A DNA stretch of 64,000 bases. Origin: Enterobacter sp. BIGb0383 (GTDB taxonomy: Bacteria; Pseudomonadota; Gammaproteobacteria; Enterobacterales; Enterobacteriaceae). Positions within the stretch are counted from its first letter, which is position 1. Each line of letters begins with the position of its first letter. The DNA is taken from NCBI RefSeq assembly GCF_003751845.1, contig NZ_RJKQ01000004.1, positions 1 through 64,000 of the forward strand, written 5' to 3'. The position numbers and the translations under genes are program-made. Positions 26,197 to 34,528 of this stretch are shown here, in pieces. The notes under the pieces are model-generated. The model saw only the letters and a program-made list of their open reading frames with translations. It did no database searches and had not been told where the DNA came from.

Positions 26197-26229
26197 GGCC
26201 AGTCTGGATCCCAGGCTGGCTTTTTTTTT
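26197..26229 (+). terminator. atp operon terminator
   Basis: GGCCAGTCTGG pairs with CCAGGCTGGC (one wobble) and is followed by an uninterrupted T run (26221-26229). Matches the atpC terminator position in E. coli. Confidence 0.9.
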
Positions 26230-26275
26230 GCTTTCGTTTCAGATTATTTGAAACTGAAAAGATGTTTTAATTTTT

Positions 26276-26291
26276 TGTGATTCCCATCACA
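26276..26291. promoter_or_regulatory. CRP-type palindrome, upstream copy
   Basis: TGTGATTCCCATCACA: both CRP half sites (TGTGA and TCACA) are perfect with the canonical 6-base spacer, and there are A/T-rich flanks. It lies 107 bases upstream of the 23-codon gene at 26383. A weak TTGATC (26298-26303)/TAGACT (26321-26326) pair with 17-base spacing lies just downstream. Confidence 0.75.
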
Positions 26292-26333
26292 AAAATGTTG
26301 ATCGGTTAAAAAATGAAGAGTAGACTTCTTTTC

Positions 26334-26349
26334 TGTGAGGTAAGTCACA
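26334..26349. promoter_or_regulatory. CRP-type palindrome, downstream copy
   Basis: TGTGAGGTAAGTCACA: again both half sites are perfect with 6-base spacing. Its centre is 58 bases from the upstream copy and 41.5 bases before the ATG of the small gene. If the TTGATC/TAGACT promoter is used, this copy would cover the start of transcription and could repress. Confidence 0.72.
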
Positions 26350-26382
26350 AAAAAGAACACTCAAACAAACGAGGAAGACATC

Positions 26383-26454
26383 ATGAAACTGATCAACAAA
26401 ATCATCGCTTTCTTCAACAACATGAACGTATCTTTCGGTACTTTCAATCTGTAA
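26383..26454 (+). CDS. Unrecognised 23-residue amphipathic peptide
   Basis: Short ORF, ATG 26383 to TAA 26452-26454. GAGGA at 26371-26375 with a 7-base spacer is an excellent ribosome binding site. The peptide begins MKLINKIIAFFNNM; Leu, Ile, Phe and Met recur every 3-4 residues against Lys and Asn, so the N-terminal half can form an amphipathic, membrane-seeking helix. Codons are almost all of the highly expressed enterobacterial class (CTG, ATC, AAC, TTC, GGT, TCT, ACT), unlike a chance ORF. It has its own terminator at 26553-26592. I do not recognise it as a named small protein, and no antisense partner typical of type I toxins is apparent. Confidence 0.62.
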   Translation: MKLINKIIAFFNNMNVSFGTFNL

Positions 26455-26552
26455 CCATCACGCTGTACCGCTAACTAAAACGACAACACATGCGGTGTGA
26501 ACAGAGTTGAAAAAGTCGCCTGATGGCGTAAAGCCAGTCAGCTAAACTTCGG

Positions 26553-26592
26553 AAAGAGGCCGCAACGGATAACGTTGCGGCCTCTTCTTTTA
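26553..26592 (+). terminator. Terminator of the small-peptide transcription unit
   Basis: AAGAGGCCGCAAC pairs with GTTGCGGCCTCTT around a GGATAAC loop and is followed by CTTTT. A long, GC-rich intrinsic terminator with a loop and U-rich tail also compatible with Hfq-bound small RNA 3' ends. Confidence 0.87.
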
Positions 26593-26631
26593 TGGCTCCA
26601 GAGCACGTTATTGAACCCATCTTAAATTTCA

Positions 26632-26649
26632 CTGTCATTATCCTGTCAT
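26632..26649 (+). promoter_or_regulatory. Pho box (PhoB site), perfect direct repeat
   Basis: CTGTCAT-TATC-CTGTCAT: two exact 7-base PhoB half sites with the required 11-base period. It lies between the small-gene terminator and a second hairpin, 142 bases upstream of the eptC-like gene. Weak TATATT at 26656-26661 follows. Confidence 0.65.
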
Positions 26650-26670
26650 ATTTCATATATTGCGCTCAAA

Positions 26671-26697
26671 AGTCACCCACCCCGGGTGACTTTTTTA
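26671..26697 (+). terminator. Hairpin with T run upstream of the eptC-like gene
   Basis: AGTCACCC pairs with GGGTGACT around a 5-base loop and is followed by TTTTT. It has terminator structure but no gene of its own in front, so it may insulate eptC or act as a leader hairpin for transcripts started at the Pho box. Confidence 0.75.
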
Positions 26698-26736
26698 GTG
26701 AGTAAAAGCCACCGTAGTGTCCATAACTAAGGCTTT

Positions 26737-26768
26737 CTTAAGGTTCATTCGTTACGGTTTGTTATTAT
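26737..26768 (+). promoter_or_regulatory. PmrA-box-like half site and -10 before the eptC-like gene
   Basis: CTTAAGGTTCA at 26737-26747 matches the first half site and spacer of the PmrA box (CTTAAG-N5-CTTAAG); the second half (TTCGTT) is poor. TATTAT at 26763-26768 is a plausible -10. cptA is PmrA-activated in Salmonella, which supports the reading. Confidence 0.45.
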
Positions 26769-26790
26769 TTTTTTTCGTACAGGCAAGAGT

Positions 26791-28524
26791 ATGCACTTCA
26801 CACAGAATCAGGCTGAACGGAAGTTCAGTTTAAAAGCCCTGGGATGGGTTTTGCTCTATTTTTGGTATTTCTCTTCGGTTCTTCAGATTGTCATCTATGC
26901 AACGGGATACAGCGGTTCGACCGGCCTGCGTGACTCTCTGCTATACAGCTCTTTGTGGTTCATTCCCGTCTTTCTGTTCCCACAGCGTACGCGCATTATC
27001 GCTGCCGTTATTGGTATCGTCCTCTGGGCCGCCTCTGTCGCCGCGCTGGGTTATTACGTCGTTTACGGACAGGAGTTTTCACAAAGCGTTCTGTTTGTCA
27101 TGTTTGAAACCAACGCCAGCGAAGCCAGCGAGTATCTGAGCCAGTATTTCAGCATCAAGCTACTGCTGATTACGCTTGCCTATACCCTGGGGGCGATCCT
27201 GCTGTGGACGCGCCTGCGGCCGGTTTATATTCCCAATCCGTGGCGTTGGCTGATTTCCTTTGCCATCCTGTTTGGCCTGGTACTGAACCCGGTTGGTAAA
27301 CAGTGGCTTATTAAGAAACACAGCATCGGGGATTCATTCTCAAGCATTTCTTCCCGCATTGAGCCCGCTGCGCCCTGGCAATTTATCATTGCTTATACGG
27401 AATACCGCGCTCAGTTAGATAGCCTGAACAGCCTGCTGACCTCCAACAACGCGCTTGCCCCATTGGCGAATCTGAAAGATGCTTCCGGTAACGAGCCGCG
27501 TACGCTGGTACTGGTGATCGGTGAGTCCACGCAGCGTGGCCGCATGAGTTTGTACGGCTATCACCGCCAGACGACGCCTGAACTGGACGCATTGCATAAA
27601 ACCGATCCGCAAATGACGGTGTTTAATAACGTCGTTACTTCACGTCCTTATACCATCGAAATTCTGCAGCAGGCGCTGACCTTTGCGAACGAAAAAAATC
27701 CGGACCTGTATCTGACCCAGCCGTCGCTGATGAACATGATGAAGCAGGCCGGCTATAAGAGCTTCTGGATAACCAACCAGCAGACGATGACCGAGCGCAA
27801 CACGATGCTGACCGTGTTCTCAAGGCAGACTGACAAGCAATACTATATGAATCAGCAGCGCACCCAGAGCGCTCGCGAATATGACTCCAACGTCCTGGCG
27901 CCGTTTAAAGAAGTGCTGGCCGACCCGGCGCCGAAGAAATTTATCATCGTGCATCTGCTGGGAACGCATATTCGCTACGACTTCCGCTACCCGAACGGCT
28001 GGAACAAATTTGACGGTAAAACCGATGATTTACCTCCAGGTTTAACCGGAAGTGAGCAAGAGTCGTATAACAGCTACGATAATGCCAATCTGTTCAACGA
28101 CCATATTGTCTCGACGCTGATCAAAGACTTTAAAGCCACCGATCCTAACGGCTTTATGCTCTATTTCTCTGACCACGGAGAAGAGGTTTACGACACCACA
28201 CCGCATAAGACCCAGGGACGCAACGAAAGCGACCCTACGCGCCGTATGTATACCGTGCCGTTTATTCTCTGGACGTCGCCAGCCTGGCAGCAGAAACATC
28301 CCCGGGACTTCACGGGTGATGTTAACCGTAAATACAGCAGCTCAGAGCTTATCCACACCTGGTCTGATTTGGCTGGCTTAACCTACAACGGCTATGAGCC
28401 AACCCGCTCAATCACCAGCCCGCAGTTTGTTGAGACAACCCGCTGGATTGGCAACCCTTATAAGAAGAACGCGCTGAGGGATTATGACACGCTGCCTTAT
28501 GGCAATGAGGTGGGTAATCAGTAA
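26791..28524 (+). CDS. eptC: Lipopolysaccharide-core phosphoethanolamine transferase, EptC/CptA type
   Basis: 577 residues, the same length as E. coli EptC (CptA) and alignable throughout. Five hydrophobic segments (~15-165) are followed by a periplasmic sulfatase-like catalytic domain. The Thr nucleophile is T247 in GESTQRGRM with metal ligand E245; SDHGEE (D461, H462) and H472 complete the metal site. It transfers phosphoethanolamine from phosphatidylethanolamine to a core heptose phosphate. In E. coli the gene lies elsewhere (near metF/ppc), so this is a relocated copy or a paralogue. Terminated by the hairpin at 28565-28588. Confidence 0.9.
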   Translation: MHFTQNQAERKFSLKALGWVLLYFWYFSSVLQIVIYATGYSGSTGLRDSLLYSSLWFIPVFLFPQRTRIIAAVIGIVLWAASVAALGYYVVYGQEFSQSVLFVMFETNASEASEYLSQYFSIKLLLITLAYTLGAILLWTRLRPVYIPNPWRWLISFAILFGLVLNPVGKQWLIKKHSIGDSFSSISSRIEPAAPWQFIIAYTEYRAQLDSLNSLLTSNNALAPLANLKDASGNEPRTLVLVIGESTQRGRMSLYGYHRQTTPELDALHKTDPQMTVFNNVVTSRPYTIEILQQALTFANEKNPDLYLTQPSLMNMMKQAGYKSFWITNQQTMTERNTMLTVFSRQTDKQYYMNQQRTQSAREYDSNVLAPFKEVLADPAPKKFIIVHLLGTHIRYDFRYPNGWNKFDGKTDDLPPGLTGSEQESYNSYDNANLFNDHIVSTLIKDFKATDPNGFMLYFSDHGEEVYDTTPHKTQGRNESDPTRRMYTVPFILWTSPAWQQKHPRDFTGDVNRKYSSSELIHTWSDLAGLTYNGYEPTRSITSPQFVETTRWIGNPYKKNALRDYDTLPYGNEVGNQ

Positions 28525-28564
28525 AGCACAGAGGCGCGATACGTTGAGCCTCTGAAGAAAGAAA

Positions 28565-28588
28565 GCAGGCCTGAGCATTCAGGCCTGC
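28565..28588. terminator. Hairpin between convergent eptC-like gene and pelX
   Basis: Perfect 10-base stem GCAGGCCTGA with GCAT loop, between two convergent stops (28524 and 28595). No long T run on either side; probably a shared bidirectional terminator. Confidence 0.7.
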
Positions 28589-28594
28589 ATAACG

Positions 28595-30772
28595 TTAAGG
28601 TTTACGCAGAAAATCCCCGGTATTAAAGCTTCCGTCGGCGTTGCGCAGCAGCGGCTGCGGCAGATCCAGCGACTTATACGCTTTCATATCCAGCGCCTTA
28701 CCCTCTTTATTGACGCTCTTTCCATCGACAATAAAGTAGTTAGTGGCATCAATATTCCCGATCACCGCATCATCATATTTCCCCGGTTCGCTGCGCAGAG
28801 ACAGGTTGCCAGTAAAGACGGCCTGGGTGCTGGCATCGCCGTAAGGACTCGGCCGGAAGATATAGTTAAAGCGCAGATTGTTGGCCGCAACGTTGTCGGC
28901 GACCACCAGCTTGCCCGGGTTGAAGTTATCGGTGAAGCCGTCCAGGTGATTACCCACCGCAATGCTGTTACGCACCACGTGGGCCACCGGCTGACCTTCG
29001 CCGCCCAGCTTAAAGCCGTTGCTGGTGTTGTTACGGGCAATTGAATCAACAATGGTGACTACGCCGTTCGCGCCGTCTTCGATTTTATTAAACAGATCGA
29101 AGCCATCATCGATATTGTCGTGCGAGTAGCAGCCTTCCAGGTGGTTGCCATCGCCCACGCGCATTTTCACCGCAAAACCGTCGGCGTTGATTTTGCCCGG
29201 ATCCTCATTGCTGAAGGACTCGGAGTTCAGCACCCGATTATGGCTGGCCCACAGCGGGCGACCGATCTTATCCGGTGAGGAGATCTGAATACCGGTGTCG
29301 TCGTTTTTATACGCCACTACGTTCTCGATCAGGTTATGGCTACCCTGGACGCGCAGGCTTTTTTCGGTGATCTCAATCCCTTTCAAATGCCAGTAGCTGG
29401 CGTCGAGCAGCATGCCGTGGATCACCGCTTTACCGTCGGCTTCGAGCGCTTTGGGCTTATCCTTCAGGCCGCTGGCCGATACCGGGATATCGGTTTTCGG
29501 GTAATCACCGGCGGCCAGGATGATTTTGCCTCCGGCAGGTACCAGGGCAATGGCCGTCGCCAGATCCAGCGGTGACGCTGAGGTTCCGCTGGCATCGGCT
29601 TTACCCTGCGGCGCAGCATAGAGCGTGGATGCGGTAACGGCGCTGACGCGCTCAACGTTCAGGCTCTGCTCCACCGGCGTTTTGTCTTTTCCGCTGGTGG
29701 GGGTGAAGACAATGTTAAAGCTGTTCTGCGCCTGCAGTTTTGCCGGCAGGGTGAACATTTCCCCGGCCTTCACTGGTTTATCAGACCCGATCACCACTTC
29801 GTTCTGACGGACGCTAAACTGCCCGTCATAGTTGGCGCGGGCCTGAACCACATAATGCTCAGTGGTACTTTTGCTGGTGGAAGCAACCTGCATCACTACC
29901 GGCCAGGCTTTGGCAACATACGGCTTTGACGGCACGGTTTGCGCGGCGGAGGTGGTGAGCGTCGCATCGCTGACGGTGATTTTTGCGTTACGGGAGGCAA
30001 AGAAACCTACGTAGAACTGGTTCTTATCCTGGACGGTGACCAGGTCAGCATGGGGAACGGTTTTGGTTTCCCACTGGTCGCTGCCTGCCGGAGCCCAGCC
30101 GGTGATAAAGCCGTCGTTGGTGCGTTCGAGGCGTAGTTTGAAGGTCGGCGTTTTTTGCAGATCCACCTCTTCTTTGTAGCTCTCTTTCTTGATCGATGAG
30201 CCGGCATTGCCCCAGGGCTGGCTGATACCTTCGCGGGCGATAGCCTGCATTTTGACCCGGTTAGCGTCCTTTTTATCCTGGGTCATAATGGCGTTCATCA
30301 CCATATTTGACGCCGCCGGAAACTCCTCATATCCCTCTTTCAACGGCTCCTGGCGTGGATGACCAATGATGTCGCGTACCAGCAGACCCGCGCCTTCCTG
30401 GGCTGCCGGTTTTGCACCGTTTTCCGGGCCGAAGTGATCGACCGTCACCGTGGCCTGCAGGACAAAGTTTTCGCTGGCGGGCAGGGTGGTGTAAAAGAAG
30501 GTGAGGCCATCGTGGGAGTTGGCGATTTTGCCGCCGCGACTTTCAATGGTGATGGGCTTATCCAGACCCGCCGTGCTCTCCACGGACAATTTCTTGCCGT
30601 CGATCGTCACGTTATTCACGCCGATCTTTTCCGGCAGGACGTTGGATGAGAAATTCACATCCGTCGACTGGCCAAAAGCAATTGCTTTCCAGACCGGGGT
30701 ATCAGCTGCTTGTGTAGTAAAGGCAACAGCAGAACAACAAAGGGTCAGGGCCAGAGGTATCTTATTATTCAT
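28595..30772 (-). CDS. pelX: Family 9 pectate/exopolygalacturonate lyase, PelX type
   Basis: 725 residues from ATG 30772 (AGGAG upstream; an extension to 30811 is not favoured). The signal peptide ends near QAA|DTP (residue ~23). Residues ~25-380 are an accessory beta-rich region. From ~385 a right-handed beta-helix of polysaccharide lyase family 9 carries NDDTGIQIS (490-498), ADGFAVK (530-536, Lys536 the likely catalytic base) and DDGFDLF (555-561, Ca2+ site). Length and two-part build match Dickeya PelX, a periplasmic exo-lyase releasing unsaturated digalacturonate. No other pectin genes are in the window. A KdgR-type operator lies upstream. Confidence 0.88.
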   Translation of the reverse strand: MNNKIPLALTLCCSAVAFTTQAADTPVWKAIAFGQSTDVNFSSNVLPEKIGVNNVTIDGKKLSVESTAGLDKPITIESRGGKIANSHDGLTFFYTTLPASENFVLQATVTVDHFGPENGAKPAAQEGAGLLVRDIIGHPRQEPLKEGYEEFPAASNMVMNAIMTQDKKDANRVKMQAIAREGISQPWGNAGSSIKKESYKEEVDLQKTPTFKLRLERTNDGFITGWAPAGSDQWETKTVPHADLVTVQDKNQFYVGFFASRNAKITVSDATLTTSAAQTVPSKPYVAKAWPVVMQVASTSKSTTEHYVVQARANYDGQFSVRQNEVVIGSDKPVKAGEMFTLPAKLQAQNSFNIVFTPTSGKDKTPVEQSLNVERVSAVTASTLYAAPQGKADASGTSASPLDLATAIALVPAGGKIILAAGDYPKTDIPVSASGLKDKPKALEADGKAVIHGMLLDASYWHLKGIEITEKSLRVQGSHNLIENVVAYKNDDTGIQISSPDKIGRPLWASHNRVLNSESFSNEDPGKINADGFAVKMRVGDGNHLEGCYSHDNIDDGFDLFNKIEDGANGVVTIVDSIARNNTSNGFKLGGEGQPVAHVVRNSIAVGNHLDGFTDNFNPGKLVVADNVAANNLRFNYIFRPSPYGDASTQAVFTGNLSLRSEPGKYDDAVIGNIDATNYFIVDGKSVNKEGKALDMKAYKSLDLPQPLLRNADGSFNTGDFLRKP

Positions 30773-30809
30773 CTTATTCTCCTGAGTAAAAATTGGCCTT
30801 ATTATGGTC

Positions 30810-30832
30810 AAAATGAAATGCCGTTTCTTTTT
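30810..30832. promoter_or_regulatory. KdgR-type operator upstream of pelX
   Basis: AAAATGAAATGCCGTTTC followed by a T run has the form GAAA-N5-TTTC with A-rich left and T-rich right flanks, the layout of the KdgR box of pectinolysis genes. It is 38-60 bases upstream of the pelX ATG. KdgR repression relieved by 2-keto-3-deoxygluconate would follow from family knowledge. The rest of the gap to glmU (30833-31116) must hold the glmU promoter; I could not fix it. Confidence 0.6.
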
Positions 30833-31116
30833 TGTGCGTCACAATAATCACTTATTAAAACAGTGTTTTGCTTTAGGATTCTCTTTATTCAGGTGTCAAA
30901 AAAACAGCAAAAGCATTGGGATAGCGCGATGTACGGGAAATGAGCGGTTTTTTTCCGCGACAAAGCGCGGTGAAATGGTCGAAAATAGCCGTCTGAATCA
31001 CAGTACCGGGCCGGCATTGAGCGTTTTATCTGCATCTCGTTTCATGACGAAAAATATGTAGAATTTTCAACGTCGAAACGGTTTACTTCACTCCTTAATT
31101 TATCGTCAGGATGCGT

Positions 31117-32487
31117 ATGTCAAACAGTGCGATGAGCGTGGTCATTCTTGCCGCTGGCAAGGGAACCCGCATGTATTCCGATCTCCCGAAAGTGCTGCAT
31201 ACGCTGGCAGGGAAAGCGATGGTGCAGCATGTTATTGATGCGGCTAACCATCTGGGTTCCCGTCAGGTGCATCTGGTTTACGGCCACGGTGGCGATCTGC
31301 TGAAGCAGGCGCTGCACGGTGACACGCTGAACTGGGTCCTGCAGGCGGAACAGCTGGGAACGGGCCATGCGATGCAGCAGGCCGCGCCTTTCTTTGCCGA
31401 TGACGAAGATATTCTGATGCTCTACGGCGACGTGCCGCTGATTTCCGTCGCCACCCTCGAGCGTCTGCGCGCGGCGAAGCCGCAGGGCGGTATCGGTCTG
31501 TTAACGGTCACGCTTGACGATCCGAACGGCTATGGCCGTATTACCCGTGAAAACGGCGCGGTAACCGGCATCGTCGAGCAAAAAGATGCGACCGAGGCCC
31601 AGCGTCAGATTCAGGAAATTAACACCGGCATTCTGATCGCCAACGGCGCAGAGATGAAACGCTGGTTGTCGAAACTCACCAACAACAATGCCCAGGGTGA
31701 ATACTACATCACCGATATCATTGCGATGGCGTACCAGGAAGGGCGTGAGATTGCTGCTGTACATCCTGAGCGCATTAGCGAAACGGACGGCGTTAACAAC
31801 CGCCTGCAGCTTTCCCGTCTGGAGCGTATTTATCAGTCCGAGCAGGCCGAAAAGCTGCTGCTGGCGGGCGTGATGCTGCGCGACCCTTTACGTTTCGACC
31901 TGCGCGGCGAGCTCGTCCACGGGCGGGATATCGAGATCGATGCTAACGTGATTATCGAAGGCCGCGTCGTGCTTGGCGATCGCGTTAAGATTGGCGCGGG
32001 CTGCGTGCTTAAAAACAGCGAGATTGGCGACGACTGCGAAATCAGTCCTTACAGCGTGGTTGAGAACGCCCGTCTGGAAGCCGAGTGCACTATCGGGCCA
32101 TTCGCCCGCCTGCGCCCGGGCGCAGAGCTGCTGGTGGGCGCTCACGTAGGCAACTTCGTGGAAATCAAAAAGGCGCGTCTTGGCAAAGGCTCTAAAGCAG
32201 GCCATCTGAGCTATCTGGGCGATGCGGAAATCGGCGATAACGTCAATATCGGTGCCGGTACCATCACCTGTAACTACGACGGTGCCAACAAACACCTGAC
32301 CCGGATCGGTGATGACGTCTTTGTCGGCTCCGATACACAGCTAGTGGCACCGGTTAGCGTTGGTAACGGAGCGAGCATTGCCGCGGGCACCACGGTGACC
32401 CGTGATATTGCCGATAACGAATTAGTATTAAGCCGCGTGCCGCAGGTTCACAAGCAAGGCTGGCAGCGCCCGGTGAAGAAGAAATAA
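31117..32487 (+). CDS. glmU: Bifunctional N-acetylglucosamine-1-P uridyltransferase/acetyltransferase GlmU
   Basis: 456 residues. The N-terminal Rossmann-like pyrophosphorylase domain has [15 protein letters not shown] (~11-25) and the [10 protein letters not shown] loop. A C-terminal left-handed beta-helix of hexapeptide repeats (~250-430) carries out CoA-dependent acetylation (catalytic His in [13 protein letters not shown]-like context). Makes UDP-GlcNAc for peptidoglycan and LPS. The ATG at 31117 has AGGA at proper spacing and gives the E. coli length; the ATG at 31111 is too close to the Shine-Dalgarno. Confidence 0.97.
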   Translation: MSNSAMSVVILAAGKGTRMYSDLPKVLHTLAGKAMVQHVIDAANHLGSRQVHLVYGHGGDLLKQALHGDTLNWVLQAEQLGTGHAMQQAAPFFADDEDILMLYGDVPLISVATLERLRAAKPQGGIGLLTVTLDDPNGYGRITRENGAVTGIVEQKDATEAQRQIQEINTGILIANGAEMKRWLSKLTNNNAQGEYYITDIIAMAYQEGREIAAVHPERISETDGVNNRLQLSRLERIYQSEQAEKLLLAGVMLRDPLRFDLRGELVHGRDIEIDANVIIEGRVVLGDRVKIGAGCVLKNSEIGDDCEISPYSVVENARLEAECTIGPFARLRPGAELLVGAHVGNFVEIKKARLGKGSKAGHLSYLGDAEIGDNVNIGAGTITCNYDGANKHLTRIGDDVFVGSDTQLVAPVSVGNGASIAAGTTVTRDIADNELVLSRVPQVHKQGWQRPVKKK

Positions 32488-32492
32488 TTTTT

Positions 32493-32605
32493 CCCTCTCC
32501 GTCAGGAGAGGTTGGGATGAGGGTAATAAGATAATTACCCCGTCCCGAGGCAGTAAATATAAAAATAACCCCACTCTCTACAAGGCTCGGGGTGCCCGTA
32601 AAGGG
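32493..32605 (+). repeat. Hairpin cluster in the glmU-glmS intergenic region
   Basis: CCTCTCC-GTCA-GGAGAGG (32494-32511), followed by TTGGGATGAGGG, resembles a REP-like palindromic element common in enterobacteria. A second GC-rich hairpin (CCCC...GGGG, ~32570-32592) and GCCC-GTAAA-GGGC (32593-32605) follow. In E. coli this interval is where the glmUS mRNA is cleaved and the GlmZ small RNA activates glmS translation; those sites were not mapped here. Confidence 0.5.
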
Positions 32606-32661
32606 CAAACAACAGGTTAGCGACAACGCATGGCATCATGCCAAAATCGGAATCAAATACT

Positions 32662-34491
32662 ATGTGTGGAATTGTTGGCGCAGTCGCGCAACGTGATGTA
32701 GCGGAAATTCTGTTAGAAGGTTTACGCCGTCTGGAATACCGGGGCTATGACTCAGCCGGTCTGGCGGTGGTGGATGAAGCCGGAAATATGTCCCGTCTTC
32801 GTCGTCTCGGTAAGGTGCAGGTACTCTCCCAGGCGGCGGAAGAACATCCGCTGCACGGCGGTACCGGCATCGCGCATACCCGCTGGGCGACTCACGGTGA
32901 ACCTTCCGAAAGTAACGCGCATCCGCATGTTTCTGAACACATTGTGGTGGTGCATAACGGCATCATTGAAAACCACGAACCGCTGCGCGACACCCTGAAA
33001 GAACGCGGCTACATTTTCGTTTCGGAAACCGACACGGAAGTGATTGCTCACCTGGTGCACTGGGAGCTGGCACAGGGCGGTACGCTGCGCGAAGCCGTAC
33101 TGCGTGCGATCCCGCAGCTGCGCGGTGCCTACGGCACGGTGATTATGGACTCCCGCGATCCGAGCACGCTGCTGGCGGCCCGCTCCGGTAGCCCGATGGT
33201 TATCGGTATGGGGATGGGTGAAAACTTTATCGCCTCCGATCAGCTGGCTCTGCTGCCGGTGACCCGTCGCTTTATCTTCCTTGAAGAGGGCGATATCGCG
33301 GAAGTGACCCGTCGTAGCGTGGTGGTGTTCGATAACACCGGCGCGCAGGTGAAGCGTCAGGAGATCGAATCTAATCTGCAGTACGACGCGGGCGACAAAG
33401 GTGCCTATCGTCACTATATGCAGAAAGAGATCTACGAGCAGCCGAACGCGATTAAAAACACGCTCACCGGGCGTATCAGCCACGGCGAAGTGGATTTAAG
33501 CGAGCTGGGCCCGCAGGCTAACGCGCTGCTGGAGAAGGTTGAGCATATCCAGATCGTCGCCTGCGGCACCTCGTATAACTCCGGGATGGTTTCCCGTTAC
33601 TGGTTTGAAGCCCTGGCGGGCGTCTCCTGTGACGTTGAGATTGCCTCTGAATTCCGCTACCGCAAATCCGCGGTGCGCCGCAACAGCCTGATGATCACCC
33701 TATCCCAGTCCGGTGAGACGGCAGATACCCTGGCCGCGCTGCGCCTGTCCAAAGAACTGGGCTATCTCGGTTCTCTGGCCGTGTGTAACGTGCCTGGCTC
33801 GTCGCTGGTGCGCGAATCCGATCTGGCGCTGATGACCAACGCCGGGACCGAAATTGGCGTCGCCTCTACCAAAGCCTTCACCACTCAGCTGACCGTTCTG
33901 CTGATGCTGGTGGCGAAGCTGGGACGTCTGAAAGGTCAGGATGCGTCGATTGAGCACGATATTGTGCACGGTCTGCAGGCGCTGCCGAGCCGTATCGAGC
34001 AGATGCTGTCTCAGGACAAACGTATTGAAGCGCTGGCGGAAGATTTCTCCGACAAGCATCATGCGCTGTTCCTCGGTCGTGGCGATCAGTACCCTATTGC
34101 CCTCGAAGGTGCGCTGAAGCTGAAAGAGATCTCCTACATTCACGCGGAAGCCTATGCGGCAGGGGAGCTGAAACACGGCCCGCTGGCGCTGATTGACGCG
34201 GATATGCCGGTTATCGTGGTGGCACCGAATAACGAACTGCTGGAAAAGCTGAAGTCCAACATTGAAGAAGTGCGCGCCCGTGGCGGCCAGCTGTACGTCT
34301 TCGCTGACCAGGATGCCGGTTTTGTCAGCAGCGACAATATGCACATCATCGATATGCCGCACGTCGAAGAGGTGATTGCGCCTATCTTCTACACCGTGCC
34401 GCTACAGTTACTGGCTTATCACGTGGCGCTGATTAAAGGCACCGACGTTGACCAGCCGCGTAACCTTGCAAAATCGGTTACCGTAGAGTAA
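32662..34491 (+). CDS. glmS: Glucosamine-6-phosphate synthase GlmS
   Basis: 609 residues from ATG 32662 ([10 protein letters not shown]); Cys2 is the N-terminal glutaminase nucleophile, so this start is functionally fixed and the upstream extension to 32638 is wrong. The glutamine amidotransferase domain (1-~240) is followed by two SIS sugar-isomerase domains ([38 protein letters not shown]). First committed step of amino-sugar synthesis. C-terminal LAKSVTVE is conserved. Confidence 0.98.
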   Translation: MCGIVGAVAQRDVAEILLEGLRRLEYRGYDSAGLAVVDEAGNMSRLRRLGKVQVLSQAAEEHPLHGGTGIAHTRWATHGEPSESNAHPHVSEHIVVVHNGIIENHEPLRDTLKERGYIFVSETDTEVIAHLVHWELAQGGTLREAVLRAIPQLRGAYGTVIMDSRDPSTLLAARSGSPMVIGMGMGENFIASDQLALLPVTRRFIFLEEGDIAEVTRRSVVVFDNTGAQVKRQEIESNLQYDAGDKGAYRHYMQKEIYEQPNAIKNTLTGRISHGEVDLSELGPQANALLEKVEHIQIVACGTSYNSGMVSRYWFEALAGVSCDVEIASEFRYRKSAVRRNSLMITLSQSGETADTLAALRLSKELGYLGSLAVCNVPGSSLVRESDLALMTNAGTEIGVASTKAFTTQLTVLLMLVAKLGRLKGQDASIEHDIVHGLQALPSRIEQMLSQDKRIEALAEDFSDKHHALFLGRGDQYPIALEGALKLKEISYIHAEAYAAGELKHGPLALIDADMPVIVVAPNNELLEKLKSNIEEVRARGGQLYVFADQDAGFVSSDNMHIIDMPHVEEVIAPIFYTVPLQLLAYHVALIKGTDVDQPRNLAKSVTVE

Positions 34492-34495
34492 AGAC

Positions 34496-34528
34496 TAAAA
34501 CGCCCTGCACTGCAGGGCGTTCTCTTTT
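34496..34528. terminator. glmS terminator
   Basis: AACGCCCTGCA pairs with TGCAGGGCGTT and is followed by CTCTTTT; lies between glmS and the convergent coiled-coil gene and may serve both. Confidence 0.88.

Noticed and set aside
26383-26454. Reading the 23-codon gene as a type I toxin
   Set aside because: No antisense RNA promoter or long untranslated leader is visible, and the sequence does not resemble Ibs, Ldr, TisB or ShoB.
30804-31061. 85-codon plus-strand ORF between pelX and glmU
   Set aside because: It covers the KdgR-type operator and the glmU promoter region, has no ribosome binding site and low-complexity coding; treated as chance.
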